This document shows positions 17,238 to 26,860 of a stretch of DNA of 64,000 nucleotides, in pieces. Each line of letters begins with the position of its first letter. Position 1 is the stretch's first letter. Under the pieces are notes generated by a model that saw only the letters and a list, made by a program, of their open reading frames with translations, did no database searches and was not told the origin of the DNA. This stretch comes from CAYRFF01 sp964423575 (GTDB taxonomy: Bacteria; Bacteroidota; Bacteroidia; Chitinophagales; Saprospiraceae), in the NCBI GenBank assembly GCA_964423575.1, contig CAYRFF010000005.1:32114-96113 (forward strand). Reading direction: 5' to 3'. The position numbers and the translations under genes were made by a program.

Positions 17238-19169
17238 ATGAAAAACTTATTAATATTATTATTTCTCTTTGCATCATTCCAGATCAATTCTGTATCTGCG
17301 CAAGTAGATATCGATACTGATTATGAGCTCCTGATTCAATCAGAGATGGCAAGAGCGGAGAAAAAGCTTTTGTTCACTCCCAAGGCCAATACCGGGAATT
17401 ACAGGGTCTCACATTATCTGATTGAACTTGATATCGATCCCGCTGTAAAATTCCTGGAAGGAAAGGTCAGTCCTACTTTTACTGCACTAGAAGATATGGA
17501 TGAGGTAGTATTTGATTTCAGTGACAATATGGATATCGATATAATTATCGAAGGCGACCAAGTCTTGTCTTATGAGCAAAGCGGCTACGAGTTACGGATA
17601 AAATTCCATGAGACCAAGAATGCCGGTGAACACATCACCGTCAGTATAAGCTATTCAGGGGTACCGGACTGGAGTGGGTTTGGAACATTTGAGCAAAGTC
17701 ACCACTCAGGAGTTCCTATAATATGGACACTATCAGAGCCCTATGGTGCAATGGAATGGTGGCCTTGCAAACAGGATTTAAAAGATAAAGCTGACAGCGT
17801 GGATATTAAAATTACTGCTCCTGAAGCATATTCCTCCGTTGCCAATGGTGTCGTCGTCGGAAAACATACTGAGAATGGACACACAACTACACACTGGAAA
17901 CACAAGTACCCTATTCCGGCGTATTTGGTCGGCGTAGCAGTGACCAACTATGTAGAATACACGCATGATTATGATGATGGAGTCGTGAGTTTCCCTATTA
18001 TCAACTACGTCTACCCCGAAGATTCTGTCCGTGCCAGTAATTTAACACAAGTGACAGTTCCTATCATGGAGATATTTTCAACTCTCTTTGAGCCATATCC
18101 CTATCACACGGAGAAATACGGTCATTGTCAATTTGGCTGGGGTGGAGGTATGGAGCATACAACTATCTCCTTTATGGGAGGTTTTAGCAGAAACCTGATT
18201 GCACACGAATTGGCACACCAGTGGTTTGGCAATAAAGTTACTTGTGCTTCCTGGCAGGACATCTGGCTTAATGAGGGTTTTGCCGGATATCTTACTGGGC
18301 TTGTTTACGAGCACCTGGATGGAGAAAACGGCTTTAAAGGCTGGAGGGTTAATGAAATACACTCAATTACGAGAGAACAGGGTGGCTCTGTTTATGTGCC
18401 GGCATCAGATACTCTTGATGTAGCCAGAGTTTTCCTCAGCCGTACGACATATAGCAAGGGATCGATGGTCTTGCACATGCTGAGAAAGCGCATAGGAGAC
18501 GAGGCATTTTTCGATGCACTAAGAAATTATTTAAGTGATCCCGAATTGGCTTATGCTGCGGCATATACAGCTGATTTAAGAAGGCACCTGGAAGCAACAT
18601 CAGGCCAAAATCTGGAAAAATTCTTTAATGACTGGATTTATGGCCAAGGGTTTCCTAGATATCAAGTTGAATGGAACCAGGATATTGAAGACGTAATCAA
18701 TCTGACTTTTAATCAGACACAAAGCCATCATTCAGTAGATTACTTTGACCTGCATGTCAAAGTAAGATTCATAGGAGTAAATGGAGAAATAGCTGAAGAG
18801 ACCTTTTACAATAGTGTAAATGGCGAGCAATTCAATTACAATATTTCATTTCCTGTTGAAACAATTATAATAGATCCGGAAGATGACCTTATTACCGGAA
18901 CCAATCAGGTTATCGTTTCGTCATCTGACCCTAAATTGACAGAAATGGTTGACCTGTACCCCATTCCGGCTAGAGAATACGTTCGGGTTAATGGCTTGAC
19001 TGAGGGCTTGAGCTGGAAATACAAAATCATTGATATCAATGGTCAGGTGGTGGAGAAAAATGAACTTAGAAGTAACGTACTTAGCCTGGAGAACTTATCA
19101 CAAGGCATATATTTCATTCATTTTTCTTCTTCTCAAGGTGAAGTCATCAAGAAATTGGTGAAAAAATAG
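17238..19169 (+). CDS. Secreted M1 family metallopeptidase with T9SS sorting domain
   Basis: A 643-aa exported zinc aminopeptidase. A signal peptide (MKNLLILLFLFASFQINSVSAQ) opens the chain in pieces typical of Sec signals. The M1 catalytic motif is HELAHQWFGNKV near residue 322 with the third ligand in NEGFAGY 18 residues on; the exopeptidase-type GAMEWWPC motif precedes it. The last 80 residues (DLYPIPAREYVRVNG... through EVIKKLVKK, with GIYFIHF) form a type A T9SS C-terminal domain, so the enzyme is delivered to the cell surface or medium. A 40-bp hairpin follows. Confidence 0.93.
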   Translation: MKNLLILLFLFASFQINSVSAQVDIDTDYELLIQSEMARAEKKLLFTPKANTGNYRVSHYLIELDIDPAVKFLEGKVSPTFTALEDMDEVVFDFSDNMDIDIIIEGDQVLSYEQSGYELRIKFHETKNAGEHITVSISYSGVPDWSGFGTFEQSHHSGVPIIWTLSEPYGAMEWWPCKQDLKDKADSVDIKITAPEAYSSVANGVVVGKHTENGHTTTHWKHKYPIPAYLVGVAVTNYVEYTHDYDDGVVSFPIINYVYPEDSVRASNLTQVTVPIMEIFSTLFEPYPYHTEKYGHCQFGWGGGMEHTTISFMGGFSRNLIAHELAHQWFGNKVTCASWQDIWLNEGFAGYLTGLVYEHLDGENGFKGWRVNEIHSITREQGGSVYVPASDTLDVARVFLSRTTYSKGSMVLHMLRKRIGDEAFFDALRNYLSDPELAYAAAYTADLRRHLEATSGQNLEKFFNDWIYGQGFPRYQVEWNQDIEDVINLTFNQTQSHHSVDYFDLHVKVRFIGVNGEIAEETFYNSVNGEQFNYNISFPVETIIIDPEDDLITGTNQVIVSSSDPKLTEMVDLYPIPAREYVRVNGLTEGLSWKYKIIDINGQVVEKNELRSNVLSLENLSQGIYFIHFSSSQGEVIKKLVKK

Positions 19170-19191
19170 TCTTGAGTATTTCAGGATAAGC

Positions 19192-19206
19192 TGCCTTTCG
19201 GCAAAT
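19192..19206 (+). repeat. TGCCTTTCGGCAAAT element, copy 1
   Basis: The 15-mer occurs identically at 22008-22022, each time 14-23 bases after a plus-strand stop codon. The reverse strand reads TGCC-GAAA-GGCA, a 4-bp stem with a GAAA tetraloop. Confidence 0.5.
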
Positions 19207-19208
19207 AT

Positions 19209-19248
19209 ATAAGATTGAGGCTGAGTAATTACTCGGCCTCAATCTTAT
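19209..19248 (+). terminator. Long hairpin terminator after the M1 peptidase gene
   Basis: ATAAGATTGAGGCTGAGTAA and its near-perfect complement form a 20-bp stem (one G-T pair) with almost no loop. The downstream T-run is weak (ATCTTATCT), so it may also work as an mRNA-stabilising hairpin. Confidence 0.6.
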
Positions 19249-19488
19249 CTCCGCGTATAAGTGCTTAAGATAAAGTTATCGCACTGATATCCAATCTCAA
19301 TGATATTGAGCTAATTCTGCGGCTACCTACCTTGCTCTTCTGGAATAATTCATAAAAATGAAGAAGTTTTCCATCCTTTTTATGGAAGGAAATACAACAT
19401 TATTTAAACTATTTATTGCAATCATTGGTTAATCCTATGACTCAGCCGAGTCTCAGAAACCAGTTTGTTTAACAATAATCTAAATGTT

Positions 19489-19893
19489 ATGAATAAATTT
19501 ACCAATTCTTTTATAGGCCTATTTGCAATGTTGGCATTTGTCTTTTGCGTAAGCGTAAACAGTAATGCTCAGACTACCAATTTTAAAAATGGTCAAAAAG
19601 TTACCGTTCAAGGCGAAGTTCTCGACATGAACTGCTATATGGTGAACACTGATAATGTAGGTGAAGGCCATGCACAGTGCGCTAAAATGTGCGTACAAGG
19701 CGGAGGAACTATGGGCGTCCTCGATGCCAAAGGAAACGTTTTCCTTATGGTTGAAAATCACTCTAGTGCAGATGCCTACAATAAATTAAAAAACTACGGA
19801 GCAGAGACCGTAAATGTAAGCGGTATCTTCTATAATCGCGGTGGTGTTAACGGTATTGTTGTACAAGGAGTAGAGCCCGTAAAAGGTCGTTAA
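19489..19893 (+). CDS. Small secreted protein of unknown function
   Basis: A 134-aa exported protein; ATG 19489 is chosen because the signal peptide MNKFTNSFIGLFAMLAFVF then ends at NSNAQ, while the frame from 19465 adds eight residues. The mature part begins with KNGQKVTVQGEVLDMNCYMV and looks like a small all-beta (OB-like) domain. Three cysteines are clustered around DMNCYM and AQCAKMCVQGG, and VNVSGIFYNRGGVNGIVVQG closes the sheet. I cannot name a family. A cytochrome c gene follows 109 bases later, so a role in periplasmic redox or metal binding is only a guess. Confidence 0.75.
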   Translation: MNKFTNSFIGLFAMLAFVFCVSVNSNAQTTNFKNGQKVTVQGEVLDMNCYMVNTDNVGEGHAQCAKMCVQGGGTMGVLDAKGNVFLMVENHSSADAYNKLKNYGAETVNVSGIFYNRGGVNGIVVQGVEPVKGR

Positions 19894-20002
19894 TCCAGCT
19901 AAATATTATGAATTAGACGCAGACACTTTGGCCTTAAGCTAAAGTGCCTGCTATTAATTTGTTTTTTCAACCCACTTCTTACGACATTCAATCCAAATCT
20001 CC

Positions 20003-20749
20003 ATGAAAAAATGGCCCATTATCACCTTAATCATAATCATCGGACTGCTTGCCTGGTGGTTTTTTAGCAGTCTTATGAGTCCTGAAATTACTACCGTTAG
20101 TAAAGGTCGGATGGTTGCAGAAAAGTATGGTTGCTTTGCTTGCCACAGCGCAGATGGGATTAAAGGATTCCCCAATCCAGGGTCCAAGTACAGCACCGTG
20201 CCTTCCTGGCAGGGCGGCACGGCTATGATGTTTATCCATGGGCCGGATGATATACGCCAATGGGTTATGAATGGTCGCCTGGATGGTACAAGTGGCGACA
20301 CAGCTGCAATTGTGCCTATGCCTGCCTATGGCTCTGTGATGTCCGATCAGGAATTTAAAGATCTAGAATTATATCTCAGGGCAATCATGGAAATTATTGA
20401 AATTAATGACACTACAGCCCAAAAAGGCTACCATCTCGCCAAAAAAATGGGCTGCTTCAGTTGTCATGGTCCCTATGGCCTCGGAGGAACAACTAATTAT
20501 GGCGGACTCAAAGGCTATATCCCCGGCTGGGAAGGCGATGATTATGCAGATCTCGTCAGGAACGAAGAAGAACTCATTTATTGGATAAAATACGGGGAAC
20601 TGGAACGCATAAAGGATAATCCCTTCGCCCGTTATTTCACCAGAAACCAAATGAATGAGATGCCCGCCTACCACAAATTACTTAATGATGAACAAGTCAA
20701 TCTCATTATTCATTACATTAATTGGTTGCGGGAACAATCCTTGAATTGA
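20003..20749 (+). CDS. Membrane-anchored di-heme c-type cytochrome
   Basis: A 248-aa protein with an N-terminal membrane anchor (MKKWPIITLIIIIGLLAWWF) and two periplasmic cytochrome c domains. Heme motifs are CFACH near residue 48 and CFSCH near residue 151, each CxxCH. Distal methionines are plausible in VPMPAYGSVMSDQE and EMPAYHKLLNDEQ. It most likely passes electrons in a respiratory chain. No oxidase gene is adjacent, so the partner is unknown. Confidence 0.9.
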   Translation: MKKWPIITLIIIIGLLAWWFFSSLMSPEITTVSKGRMVAEKYGCFACHSADGIKGFPNPGSKYSTVPSWQGGTAMMFIHGPDDIRQWVMNGRLDGTSGDTAAIVPMPAYGSVMSDQEFKDLELYLRAIMEIIEINDTTAQKGYHLAKKMGCFSCHGPYGLGGTTNYGGLKGYIPGWEGDDYADLVRNEEELIYWIKYGELERIKDNPFARYFTRNQMNEMPAYHKLLNDEQVNLIIHYINWLREQSLN

Positions 20750-20890
20750 TTTTTAAAAAATTTGATACCTACCGGTTGTAATTACAACTGTTGCATAACT
20801 ATCTTAGCTAGAAATTACATTTCCATTTTTAAGGAAGCAGATTTACATTATTTATAAAACATACTGAATTAATTTAGGCAGAAAAGCAAT

Positions 20891-21994
20891 ATGGATTTTT
20901 TGATTGAGTTTTTGGAAACTGAATTTATGGGGAACACATATTGGGGATATTTTTGGTTCCTGATATGGATTATCGGCGCTCTGATACTCAAGGGATTGAC
21001 AGCCAATATCATCATCAATATGCTGGCTAAGATTTATAAAAAGAAGCTTTATAATATTCCGGCGCAAGAATTCCGTGAAATATTATCCAAGGCTATCAGT
21101 GCTTTTCTATTCGTTCTGGTAATCTATATATCTGTCATTTATCTGGATTTTCCCGAATCATGGAATCTACGCTCCGCCGAAGAATATGGCGTGCGGTGGT
21201 TGATAAGGAAGGCTTATGGGCTAGTATTCGGAATCACGTTTATTTATGTGATTAACAAAATCATCGATTGTATTGCTCACATCCTCATTAAGAGATATAC
21301 TATCAAGCAAGAGAATATTTCGGCAGTACAAGCTATTCCATTTGCTTCTGATTTATTAAAAGTCATTTCTACCATACTGGGAATATTGATAATTCTGGGT
21401 GCATTATTTAATGTAAATATTGCGACCTTAATCGCAGGACTGGGAATCGGAGGTCTTGCTATTGCACTTGCCGCCAAGGAAACTCTCGAGAACTTACTGG
21501 GTTCTTTCATCATTTACTTTGACCATCCTTTTATGATCGGTGATACGATTAAACTTGGTGATGATCTATATACTGTTGAAAAGGTAGGTCTAAGAAGTAC
21601 TCGCTTGCGCACTATAAGCAATACATTGATGACTATTCCCAATAAAAACCTCATTGAAAGCAGAATTGATAATTACTCTCTGATCAATTCGCGTACCATC
21701 AATCGCACAATTAAACTATCCAGGAGCACCAACCATACGCAGATTACTAATATCATGCAGGAGATTAAGGATTATGTTGTGAGCTTAAATCGCAGCACCA
21801 GTCCTGTTGAGGTGACCTTTCATCAGATAAGCGATAGCTCTCTGGATCTCAGGCTCTTCTTTAAACTGAAAGCAACCTGGGCTGAGCATCTTGAAGATAT
21901 AGAGAATATGAATCTGAAAATCCTTGAAATCATTGAGAGAAATGGAGCAAGACTCGCCTATCCGACTCAGGTTATTTATCCTCCGGGCAATTAG
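20891..21994 (+). CDS. Small-conductance mechanosensitive channel, MscS family
   Basis: A 367-aa MscS channel with about five membrane helices. The pore-lining helix and beta domain are clear: ATLIAGLGIGGLAIALAAKE near residue 178, then TLENLLGSFIIYFDHPFMIGD and the beta domain VEKVGLRSTRLRT and MTIPNKNLIE. The C-terminal alpha/beta domain ends near YPTQVIYPP. It releases solutes upon hypo-osmotic shock. It stands alone. Confidence 0.92.
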   Translation: MDFLIEFLETEFMGNTYWGYFWFLIWIIGALILKGLTANIIINMLAKIYKKKLYNIPAQEFREILSKAISAFLFVLVIYISVIYLDFPESWNLRSAEEYGVRWLIRKAYGLVFGITFIYVINKIIDCIAHILIKRYTIKQENISAVQAIPFASDLLKVISTILGILIILGALFNVNIATLIAGLGIGGLAIALAAKETLENLLGSFIIYFDHPFMIGDTIKLGDDLYTVEKVGLRSTRLRTISNTLMTIPNKNLIESRIDNYSLINSRTINRTIKLSRSTNHTQITNIMQEIKDYVVSLNRSTSPVEVTFHQISDSSLDLRLFFKLKATWAEHLEDIENMNLKILEIIERNGARLAYPTQVIYPPGN

Positions 21995-22007
21995 GCTGAT
22001 ATATTTC

Positions 22008-22022
22008 TGCCTTTCGGCAAAT
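22008..22022 (+). repeat. TGCCTTTCGGCAAAT element, copy 2
   Basis: Identical to 19192-19206, lying 13 bases after the mscS stop codon. Confidence 0.5.
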
Positions 22023-22117
22023 TTCCAAATGCGCCTATGAAAGTCAAGTCAATTTTAATCTTAAACCTTGGTTTCAAAATGAGGCTTTAAAGCTATATTC
22101 TCCTTAATAAGAACTTA

Positions 22118-23107
22118 TTACTGTGGCGTTATCATCATAAGGCTATCAATGTATCTTCCAATTTCTTCAGGTGTTTGCGCAAACGTCACAAACGAATGTC
22201 CTTTCTCCTCCGGGTTCCAGCCATTACTCCCATCGCGATACAATATCATTCTTCCCTCGTTTAAGTTAAAAAACGGCTCTACACCTTTGACTGCAATCAA
22301 AGCTGCCGTCTGATCCCAGCTCCAGATTCCTTTGGTCATTTCTTCATTATTTTCAATACCGTATCGATAAGCATCCTGCACCGGGCTTTCCTTAAGAGTT
22401 GCATTTTCTATCAATGGTATTCCAGTGAATATTTTTTCACCTATGGCGGCTCCTGTGAAAATAATCGGTGAAGGCCAGTTCTTTATAACATTTGCGGAAG
22501 CTGCAATATCATTATACAAGTTAAACTCCCTACCCTGAGGAAACTCGCCACCCATACAGACCAGGAGCTTCACTTTCTTTTTCACAAGTCGGATTCCATC
22601 CAAAGGCGATGAACGGTCAGATGTCGAATTCAACAGGTCAGATAGATTGGACAAGAAGCCGACGGACACGATTGTAACACTAGTATCAGGTTGAATTGAC
22701 AGCATTTGCCGGTATATGGAGACCGCACTTCCCGCCTCCTGATTATTTGATATAGAATGAGGATACTTCTTTAACAGAGGATAAATCCAGCCATCCTCCG
22801 GCGGCAATTCGGGAGCACTTTTTCTCGGCAACCCGATAGCGATATCCGACTTTCCCCAGTACGTATTAAACACATCAATAACCGATGCGATGCCTTCATA
22901 GCGATTATTGGCAACTGTAGCCAGGATCTTGCATTCTCTGTTAGCCTCCATTGCATGAAGCATTGCCAATGCCCCGACATCATCATATCCCGGCCCCATA
23001 TCCGTATCGAAGATTATACGCGCAGGTCCACCCGAAGACCAGTCGGAACAACCACTTATCAGAATAACGGCAAGCAAAAATGCAGATAGCTTCAGAAGAT
23101 GTTTCAT
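22118..23107 (-). CDS. Nucleoside hydrolase-like lipoprotein
   Basis: A 329-aa inosine-uridine preferring nucleoside hydrolase family protein. The metal-binding motif is IIFDTDMGPGYDDVGAL near residue 33, the family's N-terminal DxDxxxDD signature. A lipobox (AVILISGC, Cys near 20) puts it outside the cytoplasm, unusual because most characterised members are cytosolic. It would release bases from nucleosides in the periplasm. The C-terminal histidine found in active IU-NH is not obvious; WSWDQTAALIAV near residue 274 contains the conserved D of the fourth metal ligand. Confidence 0.88.
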   Translation of the reverse strand: MKHLLKLSAFLLAVILISGCSDWSSGGPARIIFDTDMGPGYDDVGALAMLHAMEANRECKILATVANNRYEGIASVIDVFNTYWGKSDIAIGLPRKSAPELPPEDGWIYPLLKKYPHSISNNQEAGSAVSIYRQMLSIQPDTSVTIVSVGFLSNLSDLLNSTSDRSSPLDGIRLVKKKVKLLVCMGGEFPQGREFNLYNDIAASANVIKNWPSPIIFTGAAIGEKIFTGIPLIENATLKESPVQDAYRYGIENNEEMTKGIWSWDQTAALIAVKGVEPFFNLNEGRMILYRDGSNGWNPEEKGHSFVTFAQTPEEIGRYIDSLMMITPQ

Positions 23108-23338
23108 TCACAGATGTTTTAACAGAGTATCAAAATAATACTTACTCTATCAAATGTAATAAAATTCAAGCTTATGAGTATTTTAGATTCTTTGGGATCT
23201 TGCCGTTCGGAAGGACTTATGACCGGATTTAAACAAATTCAAGCCTAAATGCTGTTTCACAAACGACATTTTTCGCTGCTAATGGAAAGTTTATATTTCC
23301 CAAAACTTGTTATCTTTAGCAACCTATAAAAGAAGATT

Positions 23339-23995
23339 ATGCATAAACTCAAAATACTTAACACGCAGTTCGTTACTCACAACGTAAAAAGATTTGTCCT
23401 CGAGAAACCTGAGGACTTCATTTATCAACCCGGACAATCGGGGCATTTTTCCATTGACAAGGAAGGTCTGGCAAATGAAGTACGTCCTTTTACTTTCACA
23501 TCTCTTAATGACTGGCCCTATCTAGAATTGATTGTCAAAATATATAATGACAGAAAAGGAGTCACCTATGAAATGGGTAAATTAAAGACCGGCGATTATA
23601 TGATTTTGCACGATATCTTCGGGACTATCCGATATAGGGGGCCGGGCATTTTCATCGCAGGAGGAACGGGAATCACACCATTCATTTCGATATTCCGCGC
23701 TTTGTATTACAGTGGGAATCTCCGCAATATCGGTTTAATCTACAGCAATCACAGCCGCGAAGATATAATTCTCGGTCCTGAATTATTTCAGATGTTAGGT
23801 GCAGCTTACCTCAATGTATTTACTCAAGAAGGCGTCATAGGCTTTAAAGAGCGAAGAATAGATCGTGACTTTCTAGCTCAGACGATACAGAACTTTGATC
23901 AAAGATTCTATGTCTGCGGGCCCATCGGCTTTACTGAGGATGTTACAGAAACGCTTGTAAGCCTGGGTGCTAGTCCGCAGGCACTTATCATCTGA
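23339..23995 (+). CDS. FAD/NAD(P)-binding oxidoreductase (ferredoxin reductase-like)
   Basis: A 218-aa flavoprotein of the FNR superfamily. The FAD-binding RPFTFTSLND motif is near residue 50, the NAD-binding GGTGITPFISIFRAL near residue 110, and the C-terminal CGPIGFTEDV near residue 196. It has no 2Fe-2S domain, so electrons must leave to a separate partner. It resembles flavodoxin reductases and cytochrome-b5-reductase-type proteins. The M1 peptidase gene follows 53 bases later, but a shared function is not evident. Confidence 0.85.
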   Translation: MHKLKILNTQFVTHNVKRFVLEKPEDFIYQPGQSGHFSIDKEGLANEVRPFTFTSLNDWPYLELIVKIYNDRKGVTYEMGKLKTGDYMILHDIFGTIRYRGPGIFIAGGTGITPFISIFRALYYSGNLRNIGLIYSNHSREDIILGPELFQMLGAAYLNVFTQEGVIGFKERRIDRDFLAQTIQNFDQRFYVCGPIGFTEDVTETLVSLGASPQALII

Positions 23996-24048
23996 TTAAT
24001 ACCCTAGCTATTTCTGCAGCTTGACTCAACATATAAACAGAAACAACA

Positions 24049-25929
24049 ATGACAGTTCGCCATCTTATCGCATTAACATATTTCATATTTCTCGGTTTAA
24101 CTATATCAGCTCAAGGCTTGTATCATCCGCGTAATATTGACATCGCTTACAAAAAGGGAACCAGGGATCTATCAGGGAAGCCGGGAAAAAATTACTGGCA
24201 AAACCGGGCGGATTATAAAATCAAAATGGATGTTTTCCCTCCAAAGCGTGCCGTACATTGTGAACAGGAAATCACATACTACAACAATAGTCCCGACACT
24301 TTACATGGCTTAAACTTCAAGCTATTTGCCAATCATCATAAACCCGGTGCAATGCGTGCATATCCGGTACCGGAAGAATATCTGAGTTCAGGTATTCACA
24401 TCTTTTCTTATTCTGAAAATGGAGAAGAGATTCCATGGGACTATAAAGATGATACAACTGATAAATTTGTTAAGCTCTCAAAACCATTACTTCCTAACGA
24501 TTCAGTAAAAATCGAAATAGCCTGGTATTATTACTTGTCTGAGCGTAGCGGCCGCGAGGGAGCCATCTCAGAAAATAGCCTTTTCATTGCTTATTTCTAT
24601 CCACGTATTGCCGTTTATGACGATTATGTAGGTTGGGATAGGATGCCCCACACCATGGCGCAGGAATTTTACAATGACTTTAATAACTACACTTTTGAAG
24701 TCACCGTTCCAAAGAATTATCTGGTATGGGCAACCGGAGAGCTACAAAATGCTGAAGAAATTCTACTGGAGCCTTATCTAGATCGCTATAAGCGTTCGCA
24801 AAAAAGTGACCTGGTTATTTCTATAGTTAATCAGGAAGACTTACGTCAAAATGAAATTGTTATTCCACACGAAATTATTAGATGGAAGTGGAAAGCAGAA
24901 AACGTTTCGGATATTGCAATTGCTATCAGCAGTGAATATAACTGGGATGCTTCCAGTACAATTGTAGATAAGAGGACAGGACGCAGAGCTAGTGTCCAGG
25001 CGGCGTATAGCGAAAATGCCACTGACTTCCGACAAATGGTCAACCACATAAGTGATGCTATTACCTGGTTTTCTGAAAAAGTCCCGGGCTGGCCTTATCC
25101 CTACCCGACTATGACAGTGGTGCAGGGGCATGCAGATATGGAATACCCCATGATGGCCAATGATAGTTCCTTCCCTGACAACCCTGAGCTTACGCGCTCA
25201 ATTGCTCAACATGAGATTGCTCATAGCTATTTCCCTTTCTTTATGGGCACTAATGAAACCCGATACGGATTCATGGATGAGGGCTGGGCTACAGCGCTAC
25301 AGTATCTTACAGCAATCGATGATGTAGGTTATGAGGCAGCAACAGAATCATTCAAGCGTTACAGGGTCAGCAACTGGATTAACGATCCTTCATTTGTACA
25401 GGATATTCCGATTATCACACCATCTAATATCCTCAACAGACCAGCGATGAGCAACAATATGTATGGAAAAGCTGCTCTTGCTTACCTTGCTCTTAGAGAT
25501 ATGCTGGGTGAAGATTTATTCCGCTTTGCCCTTCATGAATATATGAACAGGTGGAATGGCAAGCATCCGATGCCTTGGGATTTCTTTTATACGTTCAACA
25601 ACCATCTAAAAAATGATTTGAATTGGTTCTGGAACAGCTGGTTCTTCAGTAATAATTACATTGACCTGGCGATTGAAAGAGTAAGTAACAGAGGGAATAA
25701 ATTGGATATTTACATTAAAAATATCGGAGGGATGGTGGTTCCATTTGATCTCATTATAGAAAAGGCTGATGGCTCTAAAGAGACTCTCCATTATACTCCG
25801 GAAATCTGGAAAAAGGACCAGGAAACAAGTCGCATTAAATTATCCGGATACCGCAATATTAAAAGTATCACTATAGATGGCGGTATATGGATGGATGCTG
25901 ATATTTCAGATAATATTTGGGGTAAATAA
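24049..25929 (+). CDS. Exported M1 family metallopeptidase
   Basis: A 626-aa M1-clan zinc metallopeptidase with an N-terminal signal (LIALTYFIFLGLTISAQ). The zinc motif is HEIAHSYFPFFMG near residue 387 with the glutamate ligand in FMDEGWAT 18 residues downstream. It lacks the GAMEN exopeptidase box of classic aminopeptidases; ADMEYPMM near residue 362 occupies that place. No T9SS domain is present, so it is probably periplasmic or anchored otherwise. It is a different subfamily from the M1 enzyme at 17238. Confidence 0.9.
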   Translation: MTVRHLIALTYFIFLGLTISAQGLYHPRNIDIAYKKGTRDLSGKPGKNYWQNRADYKIKMDVFPPKRAVHCEQEITYYNNSPDTLHGLNFKLFANHHKPGAMRAYPVPEEYLSSGIHIFSYSENGEEIPWDYKDDTTDKFVKLSKPLLPNDSVKIEIAWYYYLSERSGREGAISENSLFIAYFYPRIAVYDDYVGWDRMPHTMAQEFYNDFNNYTFEVTVPKNYLVWATGELQNAEEILLEPYLDRYKRSQKSDLVISIVNQEDLRQNEIVIPHEIIRWKWKAENVSDIAIAISSEYNWDASSTIVDKRTGRRASVQAAYSENATDFRQMVNHISDAITWFSEKVPGWPYPYPTMTVVQGHADMEYPMMANDSSFPDNPELTRSIAQHEIAHSYFPFFMGTNETRYGFMDEGWATALQYLTAIDDVGYEAATESFKRYRVSNWINDPSFVQDIPIITPSNILNRPAMSNNMYGKAALAYLALRDMLGEDLFRFALHEYMNRWNGKHPMPWDFFYTFNNHLKNDLNWFWNSWFFSNNYIDLAIERVSNRGNKLDIYIKNIGGMVVPFDLIIEKADGSKETLHYTPEIWKKDQETSRIKLSGYRNIKSITIDGGIWMDADISDNIWGK

Positions 25930-26068
25930 TTTATTCCCGATTTCCCACAACAATTACCTCGAGAAATTATTCCAATAATACAGAGAGCAAAACAGAATAT
26001 TTTACATAATATTCTCGTTTTGCATTAAATAACTTTTGAGAATTACTTTTTTATAAACAATAAATACA

Positions 26069-26713
26069 ATGGATAGTGTTGCAAGTTATTTTGCATTTGC
26101 CATAACTGCTTTCACCGGATTTTTTGCAATCATGAATCCGATTGCTAATCTGCCGGTATTTATGAGTCTGGTAGATGGTGCCAGTGAAGAAGCCAAGCGG
26201 CGTGTGAAAAGAAAATCTATTTTCACCGCTTTTCTTATCATTGTGACTTTTGTCGTATTGGGTAAGATTATATTTTCTTTGTTTGGCTTGACTGTACCGG
26301 CTTTCCAGATTACCGGTGGGGTTATTATTTTCCTTGTAGGCCTGGATATGGTGCGTGCAAAGGATGCGCGGACCAAGGATATTAAACATCCGGAGACTTT
26401 TAATGAGGATATAGCAATTTCACCACTTGCTACTCCACTATTGGCTGGTCCCGGTAGCATCGTTACAGCTATGACTTTTGTAGCAGACAGCGATATCATT
26501 TCAATGATTATAGTCATTCTGATGTTTGGTGTAGTGTGTTTACTGCATTATGGAGCATTCAGTGCCAGCAAATTTATAGTAGAGAAAATAGGTGATAACG
26601 TTCTTGTTGTTCTCGGTAAAATCATGGGGTTAATTGTTGCGGTAATCGGTACAGGGATGCTTCTTTCAGGTATTGGCCTTGCAATTACGACCTTTCTAAA
26701 TAGTCAGTCCTAG
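26069..26713 (+). CDS. MarC family integral membrane protein (NAAT)
   Basis: A 214-aa membrane protein of the UPF0056/MarC family with six hydrophobic segments. Signature pieces are FFAIMNPIANLPVFMSL near residue 20, ITGGVIIFLVGLDM near residue 80, and SPLATPLLAGPGSIVTAM near residue 116. MarC homologues were once linked to antibiotic resistance, a link later withdrawn for E. coli; transport of neutral amino acids is proposed. Standing alone. Confidence 0.9.
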   Translation: MDSVASYFAFAITAFTGFFAIMNPIANLPVFMSLVDGASEEAKRRVKRKSIFTAFLIIVTFVVLGKIIFSLFGLTVPAFQITGGVIIFLVGLDMVRAKDARTKDIKHPETFNEDIAISPLATPLLAGPGSIVTAMTFVADSDIISMIIVILMFGVVCLLHYGAFSASKFIVEKIGDNVLVVLGKIMGLIVAVIGTGMLLSGIGLAITTFLNSQS

Positions 26714-26860
26714 GACGATTTCCAGTATGGGTAAAGGACCCTTGGTTCTTCGTGAAAAAATCACATTAAAGTCTGCTATACAATTGTCATTAGCCTTGAA
26801 CATTCATGGCTAAGCCGACATTACAGCTACATCTGTTTCATCTTGAAGATATCTTAGTTT

